NCBI GenBank assembly: GCA_903893795.1
Contig: CAITNO010000072.1
Location: 1 to 47,004 of the forward strand
From: Candidatus Hydrogenedentota bacterium
GTDB lineage: Bacteria > Hydrogenedentota > Hydrogenedentia > Hydrogenedentales > CAITNO01
Direction of reading: 5' to 3'
Length of the DNA stretch: 47,004 nucleotides
Within the stretch, counting starts at the first letter, position 1, and every line of letters starts with the position of its first letter. The position numbers and the translations under genes are program-made. Under the pieces are notes generated by a model. That model saw nothing but the letters and a program-made list of their open reading frames with translations. It made no database searches and had not been told where the DNA came from. Below are positions 15,560-24,565 of this stretch, piece after piece.

Positions 15560-17902
15560 CTACTCTGCCCTTTTCAGAACAACCCGTTCCACACAAATTG
15601 CGTTCTTCTGGTCCACTTTGGCGTGGGGGAATCCGGAACCTTCAAACTTGATGCTGGCCCAGATTTCATAGGGCCGGTCGGGATGCTCCGGGTCAACGGC
15701 GTTTTCCAGGTCGAACTGGATGATCCAGCTCCAGAAGAAGTAGACATAGTACGAGGGGCCGATGGGGAATGCGCCCAGCCGGTACCAGTGATAGCCGGGG
15801 CCGGGAATGTCTTCAGGGTGGAGGACGGCCGTGCCGGGGACGCGCTTGTTGATGCAGTCGTAGAGACCCCAGGGCATGGGCAGTGCGTAGCGTTCCATCT
15901 CCTTGTCGGACAGTTCGAGACGGTTGGTGACGCCTGATTCCGCCTCAGCATCGGGCACGCGTTTGGCTTCGTCCTGATAGTTGCGCGACAGGTCGGCGGT
16001 GTAGTCGAAGAACTCGCCGGGCGGCACGTCGCGAAAGCGGGCGGGCGGTGCCACGCTGACGGGTTGAACCAGCAGCGGCTTCAATTCGGCTTCCATTTCG
16101 GCCAGTGCGGTGGCCTGCGCCGGGGGCGCAATGCGGAATGTGATTTGTGTTTTCCATGTGTCGCGGCAACGCTGGGCCACCGCTTCGCGGTTCAGCGGGA
16201 AGGTTGCCGGATCGTTGCCCGTGCGGTGCCACTGAGCGTTGAGGTCGCGCCAGAGCACCAGCGTGGCGCGGTCGAGCGGCAGCCGGGCATGGCGCACGCG
16301 GCGCAGCAGCACCGCGTCGTCCTTGACCAAAGACTCGGCTTGGTTGAAAAGCTCCTGCGCGCCGCGCACGAAATCGAGATCCAGATAGCGGTATTGGCGG
16401 GGCGACGCGCCCATGCTCAGGTAGCTCGGCTTGGCCTCGGCGGCTTTTTCCAGCCGGTCCAGGTAGCCGTGAATCGTCTCGCCCGCCGGGCCGTAAAACC
16501 CGTCCATGAAGGTGCGGACCTGCTTCCCGTAATCCTGGTACGGGTCTTCGAGCATCTTCATCATCATCCACACCTTGAAGTCGCGCATATCGGCGAGGAC
16601 GGGATACTCATGCTCGGTAAACACGCCCTCGACGTTATGTTCGGCATAGAACTGGTAGCTGGTGGGATAGCTGTGGACCGACGGCATGGGCAGGCCGTAA
16701 TAGGGGGCATAGGTGACGGCGTAGTTCCAGAGGCGCAGGTTCTTCGTGATGGCCGCCCAACTGAGCAGGTGCTCGCGGAAGGGGGTGTTCTCCGGGTCGG
16801 TGACGGACTTGGTGAAATTGCTGCCCGTGTCGCACAGCCGCAGGATGAGGTTGTCGCGGGGCCGCAGCGACTTGGGCGGCTTCTGCGTCATCATGTACGC
16901 CAGCGAGTCGATGCACACTCCGGGATACTCATTCTTGATGGCGTCGGCGAGGTAATTGAGGAAGTCGAGCAGCGGCCCCGATTCGGAGCCTTCGGCCTTG
17001 GTGATGGCCTGGCAGGCATCGCACTGGCATGCGTTCTCCCAGTCGTTCTGCGAGATGTCAAACACGGTCGGCGCGGGCTGTCCATTGCGCGCCGCCTCTG
17101 CCCGCGCCTGCGCGATGTAGGCTTTCAGCTTGTCCAGAAACGCCACCCGCAATTCGGTGTTCGTCAGGCACAACTGGGACATGTCCTTCTGGCGCCTGCC
17201 GTCGATCAGCGAGAACCATTCGGGATGCGTGGCGAAGTAATGGTCTGGCGGGAAATAGGCGTTGAAGGTGTGCACATGGTAGGGCGGGCCGTAGCCCATC
17301 TCACCGCCGTAGTCAGCGCCGATGCCCGCATCACCGTCGCGGTTGAGCCGGTTGCGCGCCGCAAAGCGGCCGTTGTCGCCGCCGTAAAGCATGTAGATGT
17401 CGCGATAGCGGAAGGTGGGTTTGCCATGACGGTCCAGGCCGCCTATCGTCAGGTCGGGAGTATTGGGTGCCGATTCTTCATAGGGATTCCACCAGTGCAC
17501 ACCCACCTCATCCTCCAGAAAATGATAGACGGCGTACAGGGTGCCGCGCGGTCTTCCTCCGGTCAGCAGCAGGTCGTTGCCGACCGTGCGGATGACCCAT
17601 TCCTCAGGGCCGAGCGCTGCGCAGTCGACCCCGGCCTCTTTGGTCTTGGCTGTTGGGCCGACAAAAAGATGGCTCTTGTCAGGTGCCGCCGCCGCTTCAG
17701 TCACGACGGTAAAGGTTGCCCCGGTGACTTGTCCCAAGTATGCGGCGAATTCCTTTGCCGCCGTCTGTTCCGGTGCCGTGGCACCGTCACAGAGCACAAT
17801 CTCCGCGCGGGCCGCGCCCTTTTCCGCGAGCGTGAGCGCCATGGCGGGCAATGCGCCTGCCAGAACCGCCATAAAGATGAAATATGCCGCATGACGACGC
17901 AT
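15560..17902 (-). CDS. Secreted DUF4838 glycosidase-like protein
   Basis: The product is 780 residues with a signal peptide (cut near ...PAMA, residue ~22). Residues ~25-150 form the glycosidase-type N-terminal alpha/beta domain (TAAKEFAAYLGQVTGATF, then GRPRGTLYAVYHFLEDEVGV). Residues ~165-450 match the DUF4838 domain, a barrel-like region with HPEWFSLIDGRRQ, SQNDWENACQCDACQ and GVFTEHEYP. The C-terminal part is likely a carbohydrate-binding sandwich (IWASIKFEGSGFPHAKVDQ). DUF4838 proteins are found in polysaccharide-degrading bacteria, but no reaction is established for this domain to my knowledge. The start at 17902 is supported by AAGGGAA upstream. It is divergent from the DUF2147 gene. 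Confidence 0.85.
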   Translation of the reverse strand: MRRHAAYFIFMAVLAGALPAMALTLAEKGAARAEIVLCDGATAPEQTAAKEFAAYLGQVTGATFTVVTEAAAAPDKSHLFVGPTAKTKEAGVDCAALGPEEWVIRTVGNDLLLTGGRPRGTLYAVYHFLEDEVGVHWWNPYEESAPNTPDLTIGGLDRHGKPTFRYRDIYMLYGGDNGRFAARNRLNRDGDAGIGADYGGEMGYGPPYHVHTFNAYFPPDHYFATHPEWFSLIDGRRQKDMSQLCLTNTELRVAFLDKLKAYIAQARAEAARNGQPAPTVFDISQNDWENACQCDACQAITKAEGSESGPLLDFLNYLADAIKNEYPGVCIDSLAYMMTQKPPKSLRPRDNLILRLCDTGSNFTKSVTDPENTPFREHLLSWAAITKNLRLWNYAVTYAPYYGLPMPSVHSYPTSYQFYAEHNVEGVFTEHEYPVLADMRDFKVWMMMKMLEDPYQDYGKQVRTFMDGFYGPAGETIHGYLDRLEKAAEAKPSYLSMGASPRQYRYLDLDFVRGAQELFNQAESLVKDDAVLLRRVRHARLPLDRATLVLWRDLNAQWHRTGNDPATFPLNREAVAQRCRDTWKTQITFRIAPPAQATALAEMEAELKPLLVQPVSVAPPARFRDVPPGEFFDYTADLSRNYQDEAKRVPDAEAESGVTNRLELSDKEMERYALPMPWGLYDCINKRVPGTAVLHPEDIPGPGYHWYRLGAFPIGPSYYVYFFWSWIIQFDLENAVDPEHPDRPYEIWASIKFEGSGFPHAKVDQKNAICVERVVLKRAE

Positions 17903-17992
17903 AAGCTGTTCCCTTCGTCTTGAAGAGCCCCATTATGCGGCACCGGGCGCGGCGCAATCCAAGCCGGTCGTGCTTTGGGATGTGCTTCTGGA

Positions 17993-18022
17993 TTGACCGG
18001 TTGGCACCTGGGTGTTTATGCT
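17993..18022 (+). promoter_or_regulatory. Sigma-70-type promoter of the DUF2147 gene
   Basis: TTGACC (17993-17998), an 18-base spacer, then TATGCT (18017-18022), 40 bp before the start codon at 18063. The leader includes a strong AAGGAG. The same -10 hexamer, TATGCT, is used at 29123-29128. Confidence 0.6.
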
Positions 18023-18062
18023 ACCGGTGGAGACAGTCCAACCTGAACAAGGAGATAATCTC

Positions 18063-18530
18063 ATGCGCTGGATAATTGGGATTGCGGCGGTTGCGGTCAC
18101 GGTGTCTCTTGGCGCGTATGCCCTGGGCGGCACCGAAATCACAGGCCAGTGGACAACGGCGGGCAACAAGTCGCGGGTGGAAATCACCAAGGTGGCGGAC
18201 GGCACCTTCGAGGGCAAGATTGTCTGGCTTTCCGAGCCCAACTATCCGGCGGACGACAAAGAGGCGGGCAAGCCAAAACATGACCGGGAGAACTCGGACA
18301 AGTCGCTGCAAAGCCGTCCGATCCTTGGGTTGTCCTTTATGAAGGGCTTCAAGTTCGACGGCAAGAAGGAATGGTCCGGCGGCCTGTTGTACGACCCCGA
18401 ATCGGGCAAGACGTACAAGGGCAAGATCTGGCTAGAAGACGACGGCACCCTGGGGATGCGCGGATTCATAGGCATATCCCTCCTCGGCCGCACCGAAAAG
18501 TGGACCCGCTACACCGAGGCGAAGAAGTAG
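18063..18530 (+). CDS. Secreted DUF2147 family protein
   Basis: The product is 155 residues with an N-terminal signal (MRWIIGIAAVAVTVSLGAYA). The mature part matches DUF2147: ITGQWTTAGNKSRVEITK, GTFEGKIVWLSEPNYP, SRPILGLSFMKGFKF, then GGLLYDPESGKTYKGKIWLE and GFIGISLLGRTEKW. This is a small beta-barrel-like exported domain found widely in Proteobacteria and Bacteroidota with no proven reaction. The start at 18063 is chosen because AAGGAG stands ten bases upstream and the signal peptide begins there; an in-frame ATG 51 bases earlier lies inside the promoter region. It appears monocistronic, followed by hairpin repeats. Confidence 0.92.
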   Translation: MRWIIGIAAVAVTVSLGAYALGGTEITGQWTTAGNKSRVEITKVADGTFEGKIVWLSEPNYPADDKEAGKPKHDRENSDKSLQSRPILGLSFMKGFKFDGKKEWSGGLLYDPESGKTYKGKIWLEDDGTLGMRGFIGISLLGRTEKWTRYTEAKK

Positions 18531-18546
18531 CGTGACGTAGTGACGT

Positions 18547-18587
18547 AGGGTGCGTGAAGTGGTGCGAAGCACCACGGAACGCACCCT
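18547..18587. repeat. Hairpin repeat with outer stem AGGGTGCGT, copy A
   Basis: The outer stem is AGGGTGCGT (18547-18555) with ACGCACCCT (18579-18587). A three-base internal bulge lies on each side. The inner stem is GTGGTGC (18559-18565) with GCACCAC (18569-18575), and the loop is GAA. The same architecture with a different, fully compensated inner stem is found at 29006-29042. It lies 16 bp after the DUF2147 stop codon. Confidence 0.85.
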
Positions 18588-18600
18588 TGTGAGCCCAAGT

Positions 18601-18662
18601 AGCCGGCAGGGATGCCGGCGCTCCCAGTAAAGACGGTGCGCTCCGCTTCGCTCCGAGCACCC
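18601..18662. repeat. Composite of two dispersed repeat units
   Basis: 18601-18628 is a unit of the GCCGGC-type repeat (AGCCGGCAGGGATGCCGG start), the same as the right arm at 12229-12258. It is followed at 18632-18662 by GACGGTGCGCTCCGCTTCGC, the arm core of the palindrome at 9605-9690, here as a single arm. The composite fills the convergent spacer between the DUF2147 and PIG-L genes. Confidence 0.8.
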
Positions 18663-18669
18663 GAAAGTC

Positions 18670-19410
18670 CTACAATAGCCCTTTGCCCGATTGGTTATGC
18701 CGGATAAACCCTTCTGCGAAGTCCATGCTGGCCTCCTGGCCACGGAAACGGTTCATCTTGTCGTGCAGCACGTAGAATCCCTTTTCGGCATTCTGACTGG
18801 GATGGGCATAGCAGGCCTTTCGCTTGCGGTCTTCGGTCGTGGTGATATCCACATAATGCGTGGGTCCGAAATGCTGCGTCTGCATGCCCGATTCCGTCTC
18901 GTAATAGAAGAGTTCAAACTTCTTTTTGGCCCGCAGCCAGGTGTCGTACATGAGCAGGGACATGATGCGGTGATCCCGGTGGCCGTCGATCGGCCAATGG
19001 GTGAGGAGAATGTCGGGCGCTTCCTCCTTGATCACCTTCCACGCCTCGTCATAACGCTCGCCGTTGAGTTCGGTCGAGCCGTCGATCTGGGTGAGAAACA
19101 CGGGCCGGGCCTTGAGTATCCTGCACGCCTCCAGCGCCTCCGCCGTGCGGATCTTGGCCGCCTCCTCGTGGCTCTTGCCGTGGATGCCCGCCTCGCCGCG
19201 CGTCAGGTACAGCGACACCACCTCGTGTCCCGCATCGGCATAGAGCGCCATCGTGCCGCCTGATGAACTCTCCGGGTCGTCGGGATGCGCCCCGGCCACA
19301 ATGATTTTCAGTTTGTCTTTGCCGCCGGCCATGGCCGTGGCGGGCAGCATGCCCGCGGCGGCCAGCAGGGCCGCCCCCTGCAGCATATCTCTTCGTGTCA
19401 TGTTGGACAT
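18670..19410 (-). CDS. Exported PIG-L (LmbE-like) family deacetylase
   Basis: The product is 246 residues. The N-terminus looks like a Tat signal (MTRRDMLQGAALLAAAG). The zinc-site motif AHPDD is at residues 41-45 and the second ligand motif is HWPIDGHRDHR (His147 expected as ligand). Family members remove N-acetyl groups from GlcNAc-type sugars, so this one may deacetylate an amino sugar outside the cytoplasm. Its start lies 11 bases after the stop of the upstream minus-strand gene, with GAGGAG in that gap, so the two form an operon. Met4 is an alternative start and would give a tighter Tat signal. Confidence 0.9.
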   Translation of the reverse strand: MSNMTRRDMLQGAALLAAAGMLPATAMAGGKDKLKIIVAGAHPDDPESSSGGTMALYADAGHEVVSLYLTRGEAGIHGKSHEEAAKIRTAEALEACRILKARPVFLTQIDGSTELNGERYDEAWKVIKEEAPDILLTHWPIDGHRDHRIMSLLMYDTWLRAKKKFELFYYETESGMQTQHFGPTHYVDITTTEDRKRKACYAHPSQNAEKGFYVLHDKMNRFRGQEASMDFAEGFIRHNQSGKGLL

Positions 19411-19421
19411 GGATGGTCTCC

Positions 19422-21821
19422 TCAGTTTGTCTTTTTTTCTGGGGCCGGACCCCAGGCTTCAACATCCAATAATCGCGCGATGTTGTCTATGGTGGCCCCG
19501 CGCCGCACGAGCACGCGGAAATTCTTCACCGTGACCGGCTTGTCCAGCACATGCACCCGCATTTTCATGGCGCGGCCCTGGTCTTCCTCCGCCACCGTGT
19601 CCCACGATTTGGTCTTCTTGTTCCACACCTGGATGTCGTAGTCGCGCAGGCCCCATTTGTCGGCCTTCTCGGCGGTTGTTTCGGACTGGTAGGTGATGAC
19701 CACGAAGCGCGCCACCGCTCTTGGCTCGGGGAATTCTATCTCGACCCACTGCGGCAGGGCCTCGTTTTGTTTGCTGGCCCAGCCTCCGACGTGGCCCCAT
19801 TTTGAATCATCACGCAGACCTTCTATCACCCCCGCCGGGCCAAAATCGTAGTCCTGGTATTCGTACTGCGAGGAGGCGGACACTCTGGCGCCCGCGGACG
19901 CAAGCGCCCAGTTTTGCTCGTCCGGCGCCGGGTCGGGAATGGCATCGCTGGGTTGTAGCGCCTCCGGACCTTTGGCCAGCAGTTCCGCAGGGTCCTTTGT
20001 CAGGTAACGAACCCGTTCCTTCATCGCCAGGCGGGCGCGGAACAGGTTGAGAATCCGGTCCTTTTCCTGCGGCTTCCAATCCGCCACGCCCCGGTCATCG
20101 CCCCATCCATGCGAAATGGACACGGGCACGCCAAAGTTCTCCACACCCCACTTGGTGTTCGCGAAACCCGACAAGGGTTTCCAGTTGCAGCTCCACAGCA
20201 CGTTGCGCCAGTTGGGGAACAGGCCGAAAGACCACGGCGCGGGATGGCACCAAGAATCCTGCCAGGTGCCGTGCGCCACCATGGCATAACCGGGCACCGC
20301 GCCCAGACCGGACACCCCAACATCGTCCGAAGAGAGAAACACCTTTTCAGGGTCGAAGGCATGCACCTTTTGTGCCAGCGTCTTGACCAGACGCATCATG
20401 GCGCGGTCGCAATAGGCGGGCGCGGGGGTCAGGGTGGTCATTCCGGTGGTGATGTAAAAGGTCTCATCCCAAACGAAACCGTCCACATCGGGCCCGTAGG
20501 CTTCCAGCAGGGCGCCGAGGTAGTCCTGATACCATTGCACCACCTCCGGGTGCGCCGGGTTGCGGGCGTAGGTCTTGTCCCAGGTGTCCGGCCCCTCCCA
20601 CCCGGTGATCTTCTTTCCATCGGGGGCGGTGTAATCCCATTCAGGCCGGTAGCCCGGCGTGCCGCTGTCCTGCAACAGGCCGTCGCCGAAATACATCATC
20701 ACCCGGAAACCCTGCTCCCGCGCCAGTCGGAGTTTTCGGCGCAGATCCTCTTTGGTCATCGGCACCTTGCGCGTTCGCGCCATGGCCGTCCACGCGTCCT
20801 GCATGTGTTTGGCGGTGGCGTCATAGCAATAGGTGCCGATGGCGTCGTACCAGCCATGAAAACACAACGCCACGCGCTTGTGCTCCTCCGGCGCGACCAG
20901 TTTGGCCAGTTCGGCCACATCCTTCTCCCAACCCTTGCCGTTGTCGCTCAGGTAGTCGTAGTCCACCATGGCGATGTCATGCAGCCAGGCGGGGCCCGGC
21001 GGAACCTCGGGGAGCGCGTTCGCATAGAACTGATCGACCGCCGCCTCAAACAGGTTCCCGTTGAACCCCTTTTTGGGAACCCACAGGCAGGTGGTGCGCC
21101 GTTCCGGGTTTTCCAGGGGGATGGTGCCAGCGTAGCGGTAATGCACGGAAAGCTCGGACACCCCGGAAACGGACCGATAGCGGAACAGGCTGCTGAACCC
21201 GGGGTCCATGGCGATTGCAGCGTCGCTGGCGCCCGCACCGGGCAGACCCAGCACGGGCAGGGCCAATTCCGTGCCCTCTGCTCCGGTCATGGCGCTGCCC
21301 AGGCGGTACTCCAACTCGAGCGGGTCGCCGGTCGGTGTGATTTCCCTTGCCCAGCCGTTTTTCATCGGGGCAACGGCCTTGGCCGCCATGCCTGCCGGAA
21401 GGGTGTAGAAGCGCCGAATCTCCAGATCGTCGCCGACAGGGGACTCGGTGCTGATTTCAAAGGAATCGGTCAGCAGCCACGCATTACCCCTGTCCGCCAA
21501 GTCCACATCCTGCACAATGTGCAACTGGGCGCCGTTGGGCGCCTTGGGTGCGTAGGTGATGCGGAGGCGGGCAGGGGAAGGGGCCTCCATGTTTGTGACA
21601 ACCAGCACCTGCGGTGCTCCATCCCTGCCAAAGCGGACCACAGGCCCGGAAAACTGGGGCACATAATCCAGCACGGCGCTGAAGTCCGGGGTCAGCGCAA
21701 CGATGCCCGCGTTGGTCCAGCTGAGCCGGACGGTTGCGTCGTTCTGGCCATGGGCCGGAATGAACGCGGCAAGGCAGGACAGCAAGGTCAGGAGAATCAC
21801 CCGCGCGCGCGAAGAAAACAT
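19422..21821 (-). CDS. Secreted TIM-barrel glycosidase-like protein with discoidin-like C-terminus
   Basis: The product is 799 residues. A signal peptide begins at the chosen start (RVILLTLLSCLAAFIPAHG); the open frame continues 81 codons upstream, but that part has no protein-like character. The N-terminal ~270 residues are beta-rich. Residues ~280-600 look like a catalytic TIM barrel: HDIAMVDYDYLSDNG, a conserved CFHGWYD, LRLAREQGFRVMMYFGDG and DGFVWDETFY, whose Asp or Glu residues are candidate catalytic acids. The last ~150 residues resemble an F5/8 type C (discoidin) carbohydrate-binding domain (LPQWVEIEFPEPRAVARFVV, YDIQVWNKKTKSWDTVAE, NFRVLVRR). It is co-transcribed with the downstream PIG-L deacetylase, which suggests joint action on an acetylated glycan. 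I cannot name the enzyme family. Confidence 0.82.
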   Translation of the reverse strand: MFSSRARVILLTLLSCLAAFIPAHGQNDATVRLSWTNAGIVALTPDFSAVLDYVPQFSGPVVRFGRDGAPQVLVVTNMEAPSPARLRITYAPKAPNGAQLHIVQDVDLADRGNAWLLTDSFEISTESPVGDDLEIRRFYTLPAGMAAKAVAPMKNGWAREITPTGDPLELEYRLGSAMTGAEGTELALPVLGLPGAGASDAAIAMDPGFSSLFRYRSVSGVSELSVHYRYAGTIPLENPERRTTCLWVPKKGFNGNLFEAAVDQFYANALPEVPPGPAWLHDIAMVDYDYLSDNGKGWEKDVAELAKLVAPEEHKRVALCFHGWYDAIGTYCYDATAKHMQDAWTAMARTRKVPMTKEDLRRKLRLAREQGFRVMMYFGDGLLQDSGTPGYRPEWDYTAPDGKKITGWEGPDTWDKTYARNPAHPEVVQWYQDYLGALLEAYGPDVDGFVWDETFYITTGMTTLTPAPAYCDRAMMRLVKTLAQKVHAFDPEKVFLSSDDVGVSGLGAVPGYAMVAHGTWQDSWCHPAPWSFGLFPNWRNVLWSCNWKPLSGFANTKWGVENFGVPVSISHGWGDDRGVADWKPQEKDRILNLFRARLAMKERVRYLTKDPAELLAKGPEALQPSDAIPDPAPDEQNWALASAGARVSASSQYEYQDYDFGPAGVIEGLRDDSKWGHVGGWASKQNEALPQWVEIEFPEPRAVARFVVITYQSETTAEKADKWGLRDYDIQVWNKKTKSWDTVAEEDQGRAMKMRVHVLDKPVTVKNFRVLVRRGATIDNIARLLDVEAWGPAPEKKTN

Positions 21822-22080
21822 GGCACCACCCCGTGGATTTTGCAGGCCGCAAAACAACAACTGCATTGTGCCAATCTGGACGCGCCGGTGCAAGCAGCGT
21901 TTTCTTCGCTCGGTAAAGGCAGTGATTTTAGGATGCAGGTGACTGGACGGACACGTACAGGCACGGACGAAAAAGGGTGAAGGGCGAAAGAAAAGGACCA
22001 AACAGTCTGGGTGGTCTCCCATTCCTCCCGTGCCTCCATCCTTCCCATGGCTCGTGCTTCTCAACGTGCAGGCAATCCAA

Positions 22081-22123
22081 TTGCATTTTCCAGAACCGAA
22101 CGCTACAATACTGACCAGTCAGT
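22081..22123 (+). promoter_or_regulatory. Promoter with overlapping palindromic operator of the TetR/RND operon
   Basis: TTGCAT (22081-22086), a 17-base spacer, then TACAAT (22104-22109): a good sigma-70 promoter. Immediately after the -10 comes ACTGAC-CA-GTCAGT (22110-22123), a perfect 6-2-6 palindrome that would cover the transcription start. The TetR start codon follows at 22143. This is the classic layout of an autorepressed TetR regulator. Confidence 0.75.
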
Positions 22124-22142
22124 TCTACACTGGGATTCCTTT

Positions 22143-22739
22143 ATGGAAAATGCGGACAAACGGCAGACGATCATGCAGACAGCCGAAAAGCTGTTCAAGA
22201 GCCGCCGCATCCATGAGATCACCCTGGAAGAGGTGGCGCAGAAGGCGCGGGTGGGCAAGGGCACCATTTACCTCTATTTTGAGAACAAGGATGATCTCTT
22301 TTTTCAGGTGGCCACCTCCGGTTTTGACGAGCTTTGCGAGCTGATCCGCGAACAGGTTTCACAGGAGGACCGCTTCGAGGACCAACTGCTGCAGATGTGC
22401 CGGGCAATCAGCGCCTTTTTCGGCAAGCGCCGGGAAATGTTTCAGATGATGATGGTCGAAGACGCGCGCATGCACGGTTGCCAAAAGTCGTTGCGTGAAC
22501 GCTGGCTGCTGCGCCGGAAAAAGCTGCGCGAGGCGGTGATGCTGGTGCTGGAACGGGGCGTGACGGAGGGCTGTATACGCACGGACATTTCCGTGGAGAC
22601 GCTGGCCATCCTGCTGCAGGGGCTCATGCGCACCCGGGCGTACGAATCTGACAAGCAACCGGACGGCCAGCAGGCGGTCATAGAAATCCCCGTGATCATA
22701 GACCTTTTCCTCAAAGGTGCGACCAAGGGCGCGGAATAA
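22143..22739 (+). CDS. TetR/AcrR family transcriptional regulator
   Basis: The product is 198 residues. The N-terminal helix-turn-helix covers residues ~8-55 with ITLEEVAQKARVGKGTIYLY and the following FENKDDLFFQ, which are diagnostic of TetR. The C-terminal ligand domain is helical. The start at 22143 is chosen because the family begins here; the frame upstream runs into the promoter. It is the first gene ahead of an outer-membrane factor, a membrane-fusion protein and an RND pump, and a palindrome overlaps its promoter, so it most likely represses its own operon and is released by a pump substrate. The ligand is unknown. Confidence 0.93.
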   Translation: MENADKRQTIMQTAEKLFKSRRIHEITLEEVAQKARVGKGTIYLYFENKDDLFFQVATSGFDELCELIREQVSQEDRFEDQLLQMCRAISAFFGKRREMFQMMMVEDARMHGCQKSLRERWLLRRKKLREAVMLVLERGVTEGCIRTDISVETLAILLQGLMRTRAYESDKQPDGQQAVIEIPVIIDLFLKGATKGAE

Positions 22740-22789
22740 ACGCGGTAAATCGCGGCAGCATCTCTGAAAGACCACAAGAACACCGAAAC

Positions 22790-24565
22790 ATGGACAGACA
22801 CGAATCAACAGATACTGGCGGTGGCGCGTGTTGGACCCTTCGTTGGGGCCTGACGGTGCTGCTGCTTGCGGGTTGCGCCACGGAAGGCCCCAAATGGACG
22901 CCCGAGAGCGTTGCCCCGCCTGCGACCCCGCCCGCCGAGGCGCAGGCGGGCGCCCCCATAGAAGGCAGGGTGGAACCGGTCAAACTTCCTGAAGCCCCGC
23001 AGACGGCTGAGGCCCTCGCCATCAACCGCGACACGGCCCTGTTGACGGCCATTGTGAACAACCGTTCGGCGGAAGTGGCGCGCTTTGGCCCGAAGATTGG
23101 GGACACCCTTGAACCGGAAGCCCGGGCGGCCTTTGATCCCACGCTCTTTGGCAGCCTCAGCTACGGCCATGACGAGCGGAACGCAACAACCTCGACCGGC
23201 AGTTCGGGAAGCGGCGGCGGCACGGGGGGAAGCAGCGGCACCCCGGACTACATCCAACAGACCATCGCCATTGTGACAGACATCAGAAACATCGTCGCCG
23301 CGGTGGAAAAAACGCCGCAGACGGCGGTGAAGGCGGACACGCTGCTGGGCACGGTGGGCGTGAGCGAACACCTGCCGACGGGCGCCAACCTTACCCTGTC
23401 GGGTTCCGCGGGCCATGCGGACACCAATGTGACGGAGGGCAAAGGTGTGGACGGTTGGGCCGTGACCGCGGACCAGCCGCTGCTGCAGGGCGCGGGCGCG
23501 GGCGTGAATCTCGTCGCGCTGCGCCAGGCGCGGAACAGGGCGGCCCAAAGCGAGTTCGCTTTCCGCCAGAAGATGCTGGACCTGGTCGAACAGACGGAAA
23601 CCGGCTACTGGAATCTCGCGCTGGCGCAGAAACTGCTTGAAATTCGGCAATTCGGCGTCAAACTTGCCGAGGAACAGTTGAAACTGACCGAGAGTCTTTT
23701 CCAGGCGGAAAAGATCATTCAGGGAGACGTGATGGCCGCGCGGGCCGAGCGCGCAAGCCGCATGGCCGACCTGGCGGATGCGCAGGCCAATTTGCGCGGC
23801 CAGGGGCTGGCCATGATTCAACTGCTGAACCCGTCGGCGGCCAGCCAGTGGAATCTCAATTTTACGGCCACGGACCCGATCGACATTGAACAGCGCACAC
23901 TGGACGCCGATGCCAGCGAAAAGCTGGCCCTGCAGTACCGCCCCGAACTGGCCCAAGCGCGGCTGGACCAGGCCAATGCCGGGTATGACGTGCAGCGCGC
24001 GCGAAACGGCGTGCTGCCCCGTCTTGACCTGGTGGGTTCCTACGGGTCGGGCAACACGAACGGTCTGAGTTCGCTGACCACTTCGGCCGCCACGGGCAAT
24101 GCCCTGTCGGACACGAACAGCGCCCGGGTGGGCATACAGTTTGAACAGCCGATAATGAACCGCGCCGAGAATGCCCGGCTGCGCCGCGCGCGGCTGGCTG
24201 AACGGCAGGTGGCCTGCTCGGTGCGCGCCTTGGAGCAGAACCTCGCCCGAGAGGTGCGGCAGGCGGTGGTGGTCGCCGACGGGCAATGGCAGCGCATTCA
24301 GGCGACCCGCGAGGCGGTGGAAGCGCGCAAGGAACAGTTGCGCGTGGCGCAGGGGCGTTTCGAGGCAGGCAAAACCACCAATCTCGACCTGCTGATTGTG
24401 CAGCGCGATTTCATCCAGTCCGAAGTGGACGAGGCAAACGCGCGCATCCGCTATATACAGGCGCTCACCGTGCTTCATGCGTCGGAGGGCACCCTCCTCG
24501 AACGCCGGGGCATTTCGCTGGAACTGGCAAAGCAGGAAGCAAAGGAGCGGGGCGATGGCCAATAG
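22790..24565 (+). CDS. TolC/OprM-type outer-membrane efflux lipoprotein
   Basis: The product is 591 residues. It has a lipoprotein signal with lipobox LLLAGC (Cys29), as in OprM/NodT-type factors. Two OEP repeats follow, with long helical stretches such as LDLVEQTETGYWNLALAQKLLEI and, in the second repeat, EVRQAVVVADGQWQRIQATREAV. It would form the outer-membrane duct of the tripartite pump. An inserted low-complexity Gly/Ser/Thr loop occurs near residues ~130-150. It starts 50 bp after tetR, with only a weak Shine-Dalgarno, and its end overlaps the next gene by 11 bases. Confidence 0.92.
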   Translation: MDRHESTDTGGGACWTLRWGLTVLLLAGCATEGPKWTPESVAPPATPPAEAQAGAPIEGRVEPVKLPEAPQTAEALAINRDTALLTAIVNNRSAEVARFGPKIGDTLEPEARAAFDPTLFGSLSYGHDERNATTSTGSSGSGGGTGGSSGTPDYIQQTIAIVTDIRNIVAAVEKTPQTAVKADTLLGTVGVSEHLPTGANLTLSGSAGHADTNVTEGKGVDGWAVTADQPLLQGAGAGVNLVALRQARNRAAQSEFAFRQKMLDLVEQTETGYWNLALAQKLLEIRQFGVKLAEEQLKLTESLFQAEKIIQGDVMAARAERASRMADLADAQANLRGQGLAMIQLLNPSAASQWNLNFTATDPIDIEQRTLDADASEKLALQYRPELAQARLDQANAGYDVQRARNGVLPRLDLVGSYGSGNTNGLSSLTTSAATGNALSDTNSARVGIQFEQPIMNRAENARLRRARLAERQVACSVRALEQNLAREVRQAVVVADGQWQRIQATREAVEARKEQLRVAQGRFEAGKTTNLDLLIVQRDFIQSEVDEANARIRYIQALTVLHASEGTLLERRGISLELAKQEAKERGDGQ

